A stretch of DNA of 64,000 nucleotides, taken from positions 81,240,541 to 81,304,540 of the forward strand of contig CM056376.1 of assembly GCA_029718625.1 (NCBI GenBank), written 5' to 3'. The position numbers and the translations under genes were made by a program. Under the pieces are notes generated by a model. It did no database searches and was not told where the DNA came from. It worked only from the letters and a program-made list of their open reading frames with translations. This document shows positions 24,815-37,129 of this stretch, piece by piece; position 1 is the first letter of the stretch; each line of letters starts with the position of its first letter. The DNA is from Synaphobranchus kaupii (Eukaryota; Chordata; Actinopteri; Anguilliformes; Synaphobranchidae).

Positions 24815-27800
24815 CAACATGAATATGCAAGAAGTTGTACAAAGCCACAGCTAGAGACTGTTCAACAGAAGGTACAGTACTGCAATTGCTGTGGACTTTA
24901 TCCCATTTAACCCACTCAAATGGGAGGTAATGATGGTTAAGCAAGACTTGAAAACCTTTATTGAGCTCTGTGACAAAAAATCATCTATGAATTGCATTAT
25001 ATTAATGAAAGTAATTTGCTAGTTCCATTAACACTGCTTAATCACCATCTTGGATCCACAAATTGACGTGTAGGTTTGTTTTCGTTTATGATGAACTGCC
25101 ATGTACCTGTATGCGATGAAGCTAAATTCTTAAAAATACCAGCAAGGAGGTGACGCTAAACAAAAATGCAATCTCATTGCAATCTGTCTCTCACAGTTTG
25201 AGTAAATCTTCTTCCGTTTGTGGTCTGATTATTGACATCATCGTCATAAATGTGCAAATATTAATTGATATAGGTTTTTGCTGTTATTTTTTAAATTCTG
25301 TTCATAAGCTTGCAGTTAATCAGAGTTACTGTTGAATTAAGTGCAAAGCTCTGTTTGCTTTTCATTGTGCAGCTTCTCACAAATCCTCTCAATCTCAACA
25401 TAATATTGCATTTAATATACCATATGTTTTACAATGTACGATATAGGCTATCATTTGTTCACTTGCCCTTGGTTGTGCATAGGAACAGGATCATATGTCA
25501 ACAGCAAATTAGAAGACAGTGTTTACTTGCCACATGATATACGCCACACTCAATTAGGCATAACAGGTCACTCGAAAAGTTAATCTCAGCAGCGCCGATT
25601 AGTGACTACTGATTAAACAACTGCATGAATGTCTCTACCTGCATGTTGCTGGGAAATGAGTTCTGATGGCATCTGCACTGCACCACCCCACCTCTGGCAC
25701 ACAGCCCGGCTGCTACATACAGCAGCCTGTATTCCCAGGGCCTACTGAGAAAACCAGTAAACATGGGGAATAGAAGCTTGAACAATTTTGGGGTAACCAC
25801 TGCACCAGGATTAGGTGGTGTGGGAAGGTGGGGTGCATATTGGAGTTTGTTGCACAGGCTGTGTGAATCAGATCACCTGTGGGGAAGATCAAAGCCATTT
25901 TTCCCCATAATTACCATAGATTTTATGTAACCAGAAAATTATGAATTATGAATAGGACTGAGACAGTGGGGGAGCAGACAACAATCACACGAGGCCTAGG
26001 ATGCATGGGCAGAGTACGCTGACGTGTACCTGACACTGGAGGTAACACCGAGCACCTGTCGCCTTCTCCTCAACCACCTTATAGATTCAGCCGCTCTCTA
26101 CCTGAGCTCGGTTTGCTGAGCTCGTCCTCCACACACGTGCAGGCATGTTAAACTGAAGTCTGTGTTTTTTAAATCCTCTCTTGGTACAAAGCTTTTGGCT
26201 TATCTTTGGAGGTTGATTTTTGGCTCATGTTAAGTCCTCCGTGCACAGGCAAGAGCACGGCTGAGCTTGTCCTTTTGCAAAAGTCGTTCAACATGGTGTT
26301 GCATCTGACACATATTTGTCTCCAAGCAAAACTTATGTAAGCGGATAATCCAAGTTTTAAATCCACTGCCTAAAATAGTGTCCATTGTCTCTGATCTCTA
26401 CAGGTATTGTTCTTCTGATTCCAGCATGAAGCATAACAAACATATAAGCTCCTGCCTATAAGCTTGTGCTTTTGGGCATAATCTTTCATACCCTTTCATA
26501 TTGTGGCTTCCTATGTTTTCCCTCATGTTCCCAATGTATCTGTCGGAATAACAACCATTTTGTGTTTAGAGGATTTCCTTCAGTTGCTTGAACCATCATT
26601 TTGGTGACAGGAACATTCCAGGCTAGTCACAATATACAGATTGCTATTTCAACACTGTTAATGGTAGTTCTAACAAGCAATAGTCAATGGTATATTTATT
26701 CATTACAGTTAGATAATTCCGCATGGGGCTTAGCTTTGTATAGCAGGCAAAATGTGAGAAGTTTAAGTATGGGAGGTGTTGGGTTTTTTCTTAGCTCAGG
26801 AGGCAAATTCATTTTATTTGACAATGATCCATTGACAAGTCCTGGGCGTTTTTTAAACTTGACCTTCCCCTACAATATTTCAAAAATAAACAAAAGGGCA
26901 GATGTTTTCGGAGGCATGATGTACCAAAACAAAAGGCTTCATAATCTGTGGCATGAACAAAAATAACACTGGTGTGAACACCAGTGAATAAATCTGTGCC
27001 TTTACTTGTGTGTCAGTTCATATTCTCCTCTACGTTTCACTTCAGTTCTGCAAAAAAGGCTTACCTATTTCTTATATTTTCAAATCACCATCACATTCTT
27101 CACATGAAATAGTTCCTGGTGAGTACATATGACCACAATGGTTAAAGCTTTCATTTTTAAAACAGCAGTCATAAAATACAAATAGCTCACAGCTGCCAGG
27201 TGATCGCATCGCAATCATATCAGCTTGCAGTCCTTGCGTCCTCTACAATCATTGCCCAATGTGATTTATAGACAAAGGGGCAAGTGGGTGCTTAACATTC
27301 ATTAAAATCACAACTCCCTTTTCATGTGGAGATATTTCAGTTCTAGGGAAGACAGGTTAGAGTCAAGAGTTTGTCTGTGCTGGATTACCTTAAGAGTGGA
27401 GTCTTAAGGAAATCCATTCAGACCACTTCAATGTGAAATGGGAGGCTGACTGGTGTTTCTGTATCAATTGGCTGCCTTGGATGAGCCATCCAGCAGCCCT
27501 GCAGTCAGTAAAAATTAACCTGCTCACTGTCTGCTATGGGGTGAGGCTTAACTTATTGACTGACTGCAGTAGGTGGAGTACAAACTGAGTGGCATATAAC
27601 TTTCTGATTGAGCTGCAGGGGTGGCTGAAGGGGGACGATTTTAACCTGCTCATTGAGGTTAGAGAAGTGTGGGTCGGAAAGCGGCTTGAAAAGATCACCG
27701 CACAGAGCACAATCACAAAGAGAGGACAAAGATCATGGGCCTGAGGGCCAGAGAGAAGAGAGAGAAGAGAAAGAGAAAGGATACAACTCTTCCCCTCTTT

Positions 27801-28140
27801 CTCCCCATGGCCTTTAAGCCTCATCCTAAAATAGCTTATTCTGATGATCTCACCCGAGTGTATTAGCAGTCCAACTGGGAAAAGTCACTCCCAGAAAATG
27901 GCATGGTAAGAGCCAGGGAGGGGAAAAAATGCACCTATTGGATGCTCTTTGGAACACATTTTATGTGATTTGCTAGTTATGAAGACACCCCTATCCAGGC
28001 CAACTCAAGGATAAAAAACAGTACAATCACTGTCAATATGAACCTGGAACTTATAGTCTTAATTCAAACAGATATTCCATACCATCACCTCAACCCTATC
28101 TCAAAAATTTACTACGAATTTTGTGTACTTAAAGTTTCCA
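24815..28140. other. Non-coding stretch
   Basis: I see no supported gene. A 121-codon plus-strand frame (26601-26966) has no family resemblance and ordinary AT-rich composition, so it is treated as chance. A purine-rich (GA)n-like patch lies at 27720-27780. Confidence 0.4.
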
Positions 28141-28150
28141 TTGCTGCAAA

Positions 28151-28501
28151 CATAGGCGCTGGGTTTACTTTTTTACCGGAGGGTTCCGTAAAAAGAAATC
28201 TGCCGCAGACTTCTCCATTGTGTGGAGTTGACATCGCATCACCTCTGGCAAACTGTCGTATTGATACAGTAACTGGCATTCTAGAGAGTCATTAGTATGT
28301 AGCATACCTCAACAAATAGCGCTTTTTAATTGGTTACTTGTTTCCCGTTTATTTTCTGTGCTTCATGTGTGCATCGCACCAGGTTAAACCACCCGTAACC
28401 CGCATCAAACTATAACTTCCCTCTGCAATACGATTCACCCTGCAATATGAATTGCACGTGGGTGCCCAGGCCCTTGAGCACCCACGTGATCGGCGCCTAT
28501 G
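28151..28501. mobile_element. hAT MITE with perfect 8-bp target duplication
   Basis: The ends cataggcgc and gcgcctatg are inverted repeats. They are flanked by identical octamers gctgcaaa (28143-28150 and 28502-28509). An 8-bp duplication is the mark of hAT transposons. At 351 bp with no coding capacity it is non-autonomous. A strong hairpin lies near the right end (cacgtgggtgc ... gcacccacgtg, about 28455-28488). Confidence 0.88.
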
Positions 28502-28639
28502 GCTGCAAACCTATTTAAAGCATACAACAGCTTTTTAGGTTTTTGAGTAATTACCCAATTTCCCCTAATTCAAACCCACCAGAAAATGATCTGCTTTTCC
28601 TGCTAACAATCACGTCATGGTTAAGAAGTCATGGATGTC

Positions 28640-29158
28640 TTTTCTCCATGGACTACTTTCTGGCACTGCAGCCTGGCCTCATCCCAAGGCGTCATGAAGT
28701 GACGCTTTGGCAGTGTCATCCTTGGACGCAGAAGGAGGCGTTTTGCGTCAGTATTTGACGCATTCGGTCGCGAATTCACGAATCCTATGGCGAAGCCTTT
28801 GCTCATGAATATGCTTGGTAACCGACCGCGAGCATGCCCACTCAGTCTTCGCCGTGTGCGCATTGATTTTTGTGAGTTTGTGATTCCCGTACCCCACCCC
28901 CAACCACTAAACATAACCTCACAGGAGTTCACGTAACTCCAGCTCATGCCAAAACTGTTAAGATAGTGCACGAGCCCGACCACAGGAGTTCACGTAACTC
29001 TCTACCGGATGAAGAAAAAAAAGCATAAAAAAACATAATATTGAAGTGCCACAACCAAAGAAAAGTCATGTGGCCACAACCGTCAATATATGATGCAAAA
29101 GGCTACCTTTGCAAGTAACTTGCAAGTAAAAATGCAAGTAACTTTGACAGAAAATAGA
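28640..29158. other. CpG-richer repeat-like block
   Basis: The block is unusually CpG-rich (aggcgtcatgaagtgacgc and similar) and has the phrase cacaggagttcacgtaactc twice, at 28919-28938 and 28980-28999. The open frames on both strands are not recognisable. It is probably part of an interspersed repeat. Confidence 0.35.
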
Positions 29159-29279
29159 TTGGATGTTTGCCATTCAGGTTGATCACCTGACTTTATGCAG
29201 CAGATGTGAATGGATAGGTTGGCATTTGTCTTGGTCAAAAGTGTTTTATCACCTAATATTTCCTGGGAGACAAGTTGAG
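29159..29279 (+). repeat. 121-bp direct repeat, copy 1
   Basis: It starts ttggatgtttgccattcagg and ends gagacaagttgag, and is repeated almost perfectly at 30616-30736. Confidence 0.9.
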
Positions 29280-29284
29280 TTGAG

Positions 29285-32170
29285 GCTACCTTTGGCATCA
29301 CATAGCAACGCTTGGGCAGAAGTGTCGCTATGTGACGAGTACGCGTGAGACCACGTTGGGCAGAGAAACATTCCATTGTGGTGTAGTTTTCATATCAAAA
29401 ATGCAAGTAACTTTGACAAAAAATTATTCAGACGTCATTTTCATAATGATAGATTACCTATCTCAAGCAACTTTCACGTCTCTGCAAGCTGATTTTCATA
29501 CTGCACAGAAATGAATGGAAATTAATGGCTGCCTGGAAGGAAAAACTAATTCAAAAATCTAAAAAGCTGTTGTTTGCTTTGCAAATTGGCTTGCAGCAAT
29601 GTAATATACACATAATTTGTAGTAAATGGGCTTTAACATCCAAAATACTGGTGCGGTGCTTTAACACGGTTTCACATGTTTGCCTTTTCCAAAGATTAAA
29701 CGTGCCTCCTTTATGGCACCTAACGTAAATGTCCAATTTTGAGACTGTGGTTGACTGTGTCGCATGTGAGATTTTTGTGTGCAAGTCGAGTGCTGAGCTG
29801 TGAGTGGGTCAATCCAACCAGAAAGATCTTTCACTTGCTCACATACATCACTCTCCTAAGTAATATATTGATTATAGGACTTAACATACAAAACAAAAGT
29901 TTCCATTAGCCGTTTAAAAAAAAAAAAGTCATTTAAAAATACCTATTAATTTAGCCCTATTTATAAATGATTTGGTCATGTTTGGTCGAGAGAAAAGAGA
30001 CACAGATGAGAATAACATATAGAAGAGGGAGCACAAACGTGGTGGCAACCCACCAGCTAGGGTAGGCACACCACTGACTCTCCCCGTTTTACAGCATAAC
30101 TTATAAGGTTTACCAGACCTCAGCTTCATCCCCTGCTACATTTCATTCAGGCTCATCGGCACATAGAACAGAGAACAACAACAGATGCTGAGAATCTAAG
30201 CTGTTCCCACTGTACCTTGGGCTCATGTGATGCAAAACCAGGTCATCCAATCAGACGAAGGACAGGGCTCACCAGAGAGAGGCTTAGAGGAAGGAAGTTT
30301 GCCAGAGGTAAGAGAAGCCCAAACACTGCTTACGTGCTGCTGGGATAGATATAGTCCTTGGTGTTGAATTAGTGAGACATGTATATCCCAAGTGTATCCC
30401 AATATGTGCACTCTCAGCAGTCCCGCTCTCCCGACCAGATGTTTCTACCATAATCTTCAGAGTGATGGTGAGAGTCACATGACTACTGATGAGCAGGAAT
30501 TTCCCTATTTAACAATCTGAATTGAGCCTTCCAGTGTTCAGGATCTGGGCATCGATGATGGCAAAGAGAACCTAAATGACTAGACTTGAAGGTGAGAAAC
30601 AGGAGGAAAAATAGCTTGGATGTTTGCCATTCAGGTTGATCACCTGACTTTATGCAGCAGATGTGAATGGATAGGTTGGCATTTGTCTTGGTCAAAAGTG
30701 TTTTATCACCTAATGTTTCCTGGGAGACAAGTTGAGAACGTGGTTAAGAACAACTGTATTGTGTCTTTGCTTTTGTCCAAGGGGACATTATGTATTGAAT
30801 ATACTAATTTATCCATAAACATAATATAAAACATAATATAAAGACGGTTGTGCATCTTGAGTCACTGTTTTGTCTCCCGTACCCAAAGATGCAGCTGAAG
30901 CTAGTGCCAAAATCGAGAAGAGTCATGTCTTTCAACAATAACAGCTTATTTGTAAGCTTGTGCCACATCATTCAAAAGAGCGAACACAACAAAATGCAGA
31001 GACATAGTGAGTTAGTGACCAACTGGAAACCTATTGGGGCACTTTTTCAGATTTAACCAATCAGGAGGCCCAGAATTCAGACATTTTGACATATTATCAG
31101 TACCCATTGATGCTAACATTTTTATCACAAGACTACGTATCTGCATTGTATTTGCCAGTGCCATATACTTCAAGCAGCAAACCTATGAATGGAGACTTAA
31201 AAGCACACTAACATGGCACTCAGCCAAAGATTTGCAGAAAAATAATAACAATTCTCATTAGGGACCTTCCACTTAATATTGTACATCACGTAGCATCACT
31301 TGCTATTGACAGATGCATGCACAATATTTTCCAGTCTACAGTATGGAGTTTAAGCTATTTGTTACCCTGTTTGAGTAAGGTCATATACATGATATGTGTA
31401 TTCTACAGACTCCTCACCTTTGACCTCAAGAGATTAGAAATATAGCTCTTAGTGGTGAACATCAGATCTCATATCTCAGGGGTATTAAACAAACTCGGGT
31501 GGTTTTAATGAGAAAACCTCAACCCTGAGACAGCTTTCCGTGCAGCTGTGTTGTCTCTGTAAAATGGCTTAATTCTTGGGGCTCGAACATGACACATATT
31601 ACATAAGGAGATCGTCAGCCCACAGCCTGAAAGGGCAGCGTGTTTAAATGGAACACAATTCTGAAAGGTGTTCAGAACATTTCCCATCAGAATATGGCAA
31701 TACGCTCAAGGCCAGGTCATGAATCACTGGCCTAAAAATATCCCTTTTAGCCTCGACCTGAGAATAGTAATGCCACTCTGTAGCGTAACAATGCAAAATG
31801 AACAACAAAAAGCCCATTCATTATTTCATCTGCAATGGCAGTAGAACAGACTGATGTCACAGCAGCATGACTGCTGAGCCTGCATTACCTCCAAACAACA
31901 AAGAAATAAACCAATTTGAGATGTAATCGTGTATTACAGCATCAAATTCATCTGATTGGTTCTTCCTAGAGAGACAGCAGCCCTTCATCCAAATTTCAAA
32001 GTTAGTTTACCAGTGAGTGATATTCAACCTGTGCCTACATATAGCAATTAGGTGAAGTTTAGTTTAGCTTTAGTTTTTATTATTTGCACACATTAAAAAC
32101 AAGATACACAAACAACAGTGTCAAGATCCATAATTCAAAATGGCAGTTGACAATAATAATAATAAATGTA
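29285..32170. other. Non-coding stretch around the 121-bp repeat pair
   Basis: Outside copy 2 of the repeat I see no gene. The phrase aaaatgcaagtaactttgaca near 29399 repeats a motif found just before copy 1 (about 29130), so repeat material extends beyond the 121-bp core. Confidence 0.4.
30616..30736 (+). repeat. 121-bp direct repeat, copy 2
   Basis: It differs from copy 1 by a single base that I can see (ctaatg versus ctaata). The spacing between copies is 1457 bp. Confidence 0.9.
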
Positions 32171-32174
32171 CAGA

Positions 32175-32685
32175 GGGGTGTACTACAAAGCGAGATTAAG
32201 GGGTTAGTGAGCAAATTTAGCCGACTAACTTTTAATCGGGGTATATTGCCACAGCTAACCTGCTCCGGGGCTTTGGAAAAAGGCGTCTCCATTCCAAAGG
32301 ATGCCATAGAGATATGTGCGGATCGTGAGGGAATCTCTTCACAGGGTGAGATTATTGAGTTCCGCAAAAGATTTTGCGGGAAATTCTTGAGAGACTTTAT
32401 TTAATGAATAAACATTGGTGTGCTTGCTTCAGCAAGATTTTAAACATGCTGTGTCAAGTTTAAAGTTTAGAGTTAAAGTTTAAAGTTAAAGTTTGTTGTT
32501 GCAGACACCGCTTTTTTTATGGGAACACGCACAGAGCTTGATTAATAAAGCCCATGTTCACTTAGCAAGTTGATAACCACGTTCGTAGTACCGGTTAAGC
32601 CAGATTGCGGTGGTTAGGCGTTCTGAAGCCAGCTAACACAAAGAAACCCTGGCTATGTTAAGCTTCCTTCGTAGTATACCCCCCC
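32175..32685. mobile_element. TIR element with ggggtgtactac ends
   Basis: The left end ggggtgtactacaaagc (32175-32191) and right end gcttccttcgtagtataccccc are imperfect inverted repeats. Such TIRs are common in fish PIF/Harbinger-type elements, but no target duplication is clear. A plus-strand frame to 32404 runs through it without recognisable domains. Confidence 0.55.
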
Positions 32686-32699
32686 AGGTGAGGTTAGAA

Positions 32700-34490
32700 A
32701 CCTGAAGGGGCTTTTGCGTGAACCAAAATAAACAAATCAACAAGATAATAATAATAATAATAGACAGGAAAGACAAAAAAATAATAGAATATGTAATTAG
32801 AATATGTAATTCCACTAACATGGCAGGGAATTGCCCCAAAGGGCCCAATGTGAATTTCTCCAGCTTAGGGGAAGAATCAGATCCTGAGGTCACATGTCTC
32901 TTTTCTGTGTTGCACCAGTGTATAACAAAGTCCAAGGGAGACTATAATCAGCTTTTTCTGCACTCTCTCACTTTTGACCAGGTGCCATTTTGGAGATCAC
33001 AGGGCACAGGACGGTATGTTCCTTCCTGCATTCTAGCAACCTTTCTTGAAATCAGCAGATATGATGTCAGGAAGCGTGTAATAGTGTTCACCAAGATTAG
33101 CAGGCAATGGTTCATATTTTCTCCTCTGCTCAGAGGCACACATCGCAGCCAGTGTCTACCAACGACATTGGGCAGGGGATAGTTATTACACTCCAGGCAC
33201 ATTTCCTGTTTAATGAGCCTGTCTGTTTCTGTCTGCAATGATTACAGATCAAATATTAAGATCACAGTTGTTCACCACAGCCCTCTTGTCCACTCACTCC
33301 AACTGAATTTAGCTTGTGTTTGATGTAACACCGCAGGTTCCTTGTACTCGGGATTGAACGGATCATCCTGTGAAAAAAAGGCATCACATGAACAGAAAAA
33401 TGAGCTTAAAAGCTTTTTTTCTCTCAGATTCCTGCTTCAAAACTGCCCTGTGACCCTGACGCTGGCAGTCATAATTGGGTCTGTCACCTGTCCTCCTGGA
33501 TCTTTCACAGTCCCACATCCCTCTTCATAGATGAGCTGAAAGCAGGCACATTTTTCAAGTAATGCTTGTATTGATACATGTCTCCTTCACCTTCCCCAAG
33601 CCTTCTTTTAAAATAATGAGTGTAAGCAGAGACAAGAAAAGAAAAGGTGACATTTTCAGGTGAAAATGAAACTCTTCCCAAGCCGGAAATTAACTGCTAC
33701 TGTGCTATTTGAAAGGAACGTGGATGTACTGCTTGAAAGAGGCATCCTGGTGGTTTAACGACAAGGAAGAGCTGAATGAACTTGTCCCAACAGCAAGCCG
33801 ACTGATCTGAAGACATCCCACGGTCAATCTACGGAGGTTGCCACGTTTGCCCTTTCAGCATCTACAAGCAGCAGACAGTCACGCCGGGGAATTCCTTTAA
33901 AGGTTCCCGTGAAATCAAAAACCCCAGGCAAGAGATTTCACAAATTGTAAAAGATGTCTATATACAAAGCTATGGTAGAATAATAACACTGGAGTAAACT
34001 AGTGAGGATAGTGAACAATAACACCCTACAAACTACAATCTTGAAAATGACAGATATTCTGCTCGGCTATCCTGTCATCTCACATAAATAAAATGAAGCC
34101 ATAAAATGAAAAATATAATAAAAAGGAATATCTGGCATACATGTGGTTGATGGCTTGCAATGGCCTGATTAATTTGTTCTGACAGCCACTGATTTCTTCT
34201 TTTTTTTTTTTTTCATTTACTAGAAAATATGGGGAGGAACAATAACTCATCGTTTCCTTTTGTGCAAGGCAGACTCAGCTACTTGTCAGTCAGGTTGAAT
34301 GTATCCTGAAGATAGAGGGGAACTCTGGCAAAAAAAAATTTTGATTTCATATCATGCTCCTTACCAGCCAAATGTTTCGTATACATCTTCCTGCTAGAGT
34401 GTCGCGTTTCATACCTTTAATGGCTCTAAATGTCTTTGTGACATCAGCAGGATATAAACCAGGATATAGACTGGAGTTGATGTCTACATT
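32700..34490. other. Non-coding stretch
   Basis: No gene seen. It includes an (ATA)n run near 32745-32762 and a poly(T) at about 34200-34214. Confidence 0.4.
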
Positions 34491-34499
34491 CTACTGTTA

Positions 34500-34830
34500 G
34501 CATCACAGAAGACAGATAGAAATACAATATAGAAATTATTAAGAAAAAAGCCTTGTGCAGAAACATGTCTCAGTCAAAGAGGTGCTGGTGTCGGCAAGAT
34601 GAAGAAACATGAAAAAAGAGAAAACCAGGATGAAAATATACAATGCAAAGCTCCAATGTTCAGCCCGCACACTCAAACGAGAAAAGTATAAGGACTGACC
34701 TTCAGAGGCAAAAAACCTATAGATGCAAAAATGTTTATTAATTAACATTTGACCCGAACGACGCGCGTTTCGGCGTATCTTCGTCAGGTTCGAACGTCAG
34801 GTTTTTGTATATCTGTATACACTGCATCCA
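34500..34830 (-). mobile_element. Penelope-like element terminus
   Basis: Read on the minus strand, the order is aattggatgcagtgtatac, then a hammerhead-like core, then gggtcaaatgttaattaataa and a T-rich tail. Penelope-like retroelements carry hammerhead motifs in their terminal repeats (established for the group). No reverse transcriptase or GIY-YIG coding sequence is present here. Extents are approximate. Confidence 0.45.
34751..34798 (-). ncRNA. Hammerhead ribozyme-like motif
   Basis: On the minus strand the conserved core boxes appear in order: CTGACGA (34787-34781), a nine-base stem II segment, GAAAC (34771-34767), then GCGCGTC with the presumed cleavage base at 34760. Stem I pairs CGAAC (34792-34788) with GTTCG (34759-34755), five Watson-Crick pairs plus three wobble pairs outward. 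Stem III would be only two pairs (AC with GT) around GCGC, as in minimal type I hammerheads. Stem II is weak because an A faces a C at its base, so activity may be reduced or absent. Confidence 0.5.
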
Positions 34831-35067
34831 ATTAAAGAGCTTCCCCAGTTCATTTCCAAATATGTATTGATTTCTTTCAAAACAATCTCAATCTCCAAAC
34901 CTCAGGCTCCAATTAGATATACACGATTAATGGTAATGTGACATAAAGCACTCATTGTTTCAGAAAAAGCCCTACGTGCCCTTCAATGAGAGAAGGACAG
35001 CAATAGATCAGCTGCTGGGAAGATTCATGTGAGGTTTTGTTTCTTATTTCATCCTGACTGACCCTTA

Positions 35068-35609
35068 GTCCTCATATTATCTTGACATTTATGATGCTTT
35101 TTATGTTTGGGGTCAATTTGACCCCAAAAGTTTAAACTGACACAAAACTATTTTAATTGAAATATTTTGACACTTTCTCTTTAACCCTTTGTCTGCCTCC
35201 CAATTGACTAGCCTTTTATCCCTAAATATTAAAAATCTGTGATGAAAAATCACATTTTATAGTCTGAGGCAAGTGAAAGTTTGTGAAGTTTAAAACCTGT
35301 ATGGGAAAGTGCCGTCAGAATCACCCACGGAAAATCTGAGACCAAAAATAAAAAAGGTTGTATATTTTCTTACATTTTATACAGCTACCCCACAGATGAC
35401 TCAACACAACACCTTTGTATACAAAGTTGGTACTTTTGAAAACATGGCATTATGTTTATTGCATGTTTACTATTTAACCCCCAACCTTATTTTAAACCCA
35501 ATCTTTACCTTATCTAGTATCAAGATTAAAAAATAAGGATACCTGGTTTTCAAGAGATATCAAACACTGAATCGGGTCAAATTTACCCCAAACATAATAT
35601 GAGACTTAC
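35068..35609. mobile_element. TIR-like element with ggggtcaatttgacccc motif
   Basis: The left side (ctcatattat at 35071, gtttggggtcaatttgaccc at 35105-35124) matches the reverse of the right side (gggtcaaatttaccccaaac then ataatatgag, 35574-35602). The left copy has an extra block of about 24 bp. There is no coding capacity. The superfamily is unknown. Confidence 0.5.
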
Positions 35610-35986
35610 GGTTCACTTATGCTTTCAGCAAGTGCACTGCAGTGCTCTCTCAACAGAGGGATCCATTTCCCACAAAAAAATTTTCTCTCAGGCAATTTCT
35701 GAAAAGACGCTTTGTTTCCATTCAAGACAACTTCTCTTCGGTGAAGGTAGTGCTTCAAACTTATTTCAGTAAAGCACGATCGTACAATTTGGATCAATAC
35801 ATTTTAACCGGTTTTGATTGTCACGAAACCAATTATAACTGAAAAAGACTAAGAGCTCTTTGTCTCGATTCTGTGTCTCGCTAACAATGCTGAATTTTCG
35901 TAAGAGCCAACCATCTTGAACCAATGAAAGAAAAAACAAGTGAGCTGTGATCAAGCACAGCTAATATCAGAGTTCGCAGAGACACA

Positions 35987-36685
35987 GGCCGTGTCCAAAT
36001 CAGCACTCTTCCACACTGTTGAGTAGCCTTGGTGAGTAGATAGGGCGAGAAAGTCATAGAGTACGCGAAACCTTTTCAAATTGCAGTAAACTTCAAACAC
36101 CTGGATGACACACTTACTTCCGGGGTTCGCTGAGTACATTCGGGAGCACACTTTTCAAGAAGTACACGACCATTTTGGTCACATAAATATGACGTGAAGC
36201 TTCGTTTTAAATAAATGAGACGCAGTTTCGCTGATGTTTTCCTTCAAATACAACAAAAACAACACGTGACATGGCAGTGCAAGAGTGGGGCGCAGGGTTG
36301 CCAGATCTTGTAAGACTTTTCAGCCAAATGGTGACTCAAAACTAGCCCAAATTGTAGGCTATTTTTAATTATTTTAATTATAATTTTTATTATTTTTAAA
36401 TAGAAATCATCATGTTTTTACTTTTTAAAACAAGTGCGTGCTTTGCAACTTTACATTTTTACCTGTGACTACACTTTGAAAGTATCCCAATTAGCTGTAA
36501 AACCGCGGACATGGCAACACTGGTGGGATGTCTTATGACCTGCTTACGACACTTCCACAGTGCGGTTGGAAAATAGTATGGCGGATAATTTTTGTGGACT
36601 GCTAAACAGTGCACATTAAACAGCACACTTCTGCCAGTGCACTGTACGCAGGAGACAGGACGCAGTAGATAGGGCTCTGATTCGG
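35987..36685. mobile_element. hAT-like MITE, copy A (carries a nested element)
   Basis: It begins ggccgtgtccaaatcagcac and ends at ctctgattcgg, close to the TIR wording ggctgtgtccgaatc of copy B, with the outermost bases of the right end lost. The body matches copy B (gagtagatagggcga, ttcaagaagtacacgac and so on). Copy A is longer because a 230-bp element sits inside it at 36293-36522. Confidence 0.75.
36293..36522. mobile_element. Small nested hAT-like MITE
   Basis: The ends cagggttgccag and atggcaacactg are inverted repeats with mismatches. The flanking octamers gtggggcg and gtgggatg match at six of eight positions, like a decayed 8-bp duplication. Copy B of the host MITE lacks this block, which supports its being a later insertion. 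Confidence 0.65.
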
Positions 36686-36705
36686 TGTTTACTGCATAGA
36701 ACAAA

Positions 36706-37126
36706 GGCTGTGTCCGAATCAGCACCCTTGCATATTATTGATTATGCTTGTTGAGTAGACAGGATGGGAAAGTAGTTAAGTAAGCAACATTTTCTTGAAA
36801 TGTAGCATACTTAAAACTCCCGTATGATATTCTTACTTCTAGGGTTTCGCTGAGTATATATGGGAGCATACTTTTCAAGAAGTACAAACATTTTGGTGGC
36901 ATAAATATGATGCGCAGTTTAATTTTTAAAATCTGTGCTGACGTTTTCCTTCAAAAACAACACGGGATATGGCCATGCAAGGTTGGGACATCTTACAACA
37001 TTTCCACAGTACGGTTGGAAATTATTATTTTTTTTTGCATACTGCACATCACGTGATAAACAGTACCCAGTAAGCAGTACCCCGGGGACAGGACGCAGTA
37101 GATAGGGCTCGGATTCGGACACAGCC
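36706..37126. mobile_element. hAT-like MITE, copy B
   Basis: The ends ggctgtgtccgaatc and ggattcggacacagcc are inverted repeats. This 421-bp copy is a complete-looking MITE with no coding potential. It lies only 20 bp from copy A in the same orientation. No matching 8-bp flanks were found on either copy. Confidence 0.8.
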
Positions 37127-37129
37127 AAA

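Noticed and set aside
26601..26966. 121-codon plus-strand frame
   Set aside because: No recognisable domain, no splice signals or codon bias that I can see; length is possible by chance in 64 kb.
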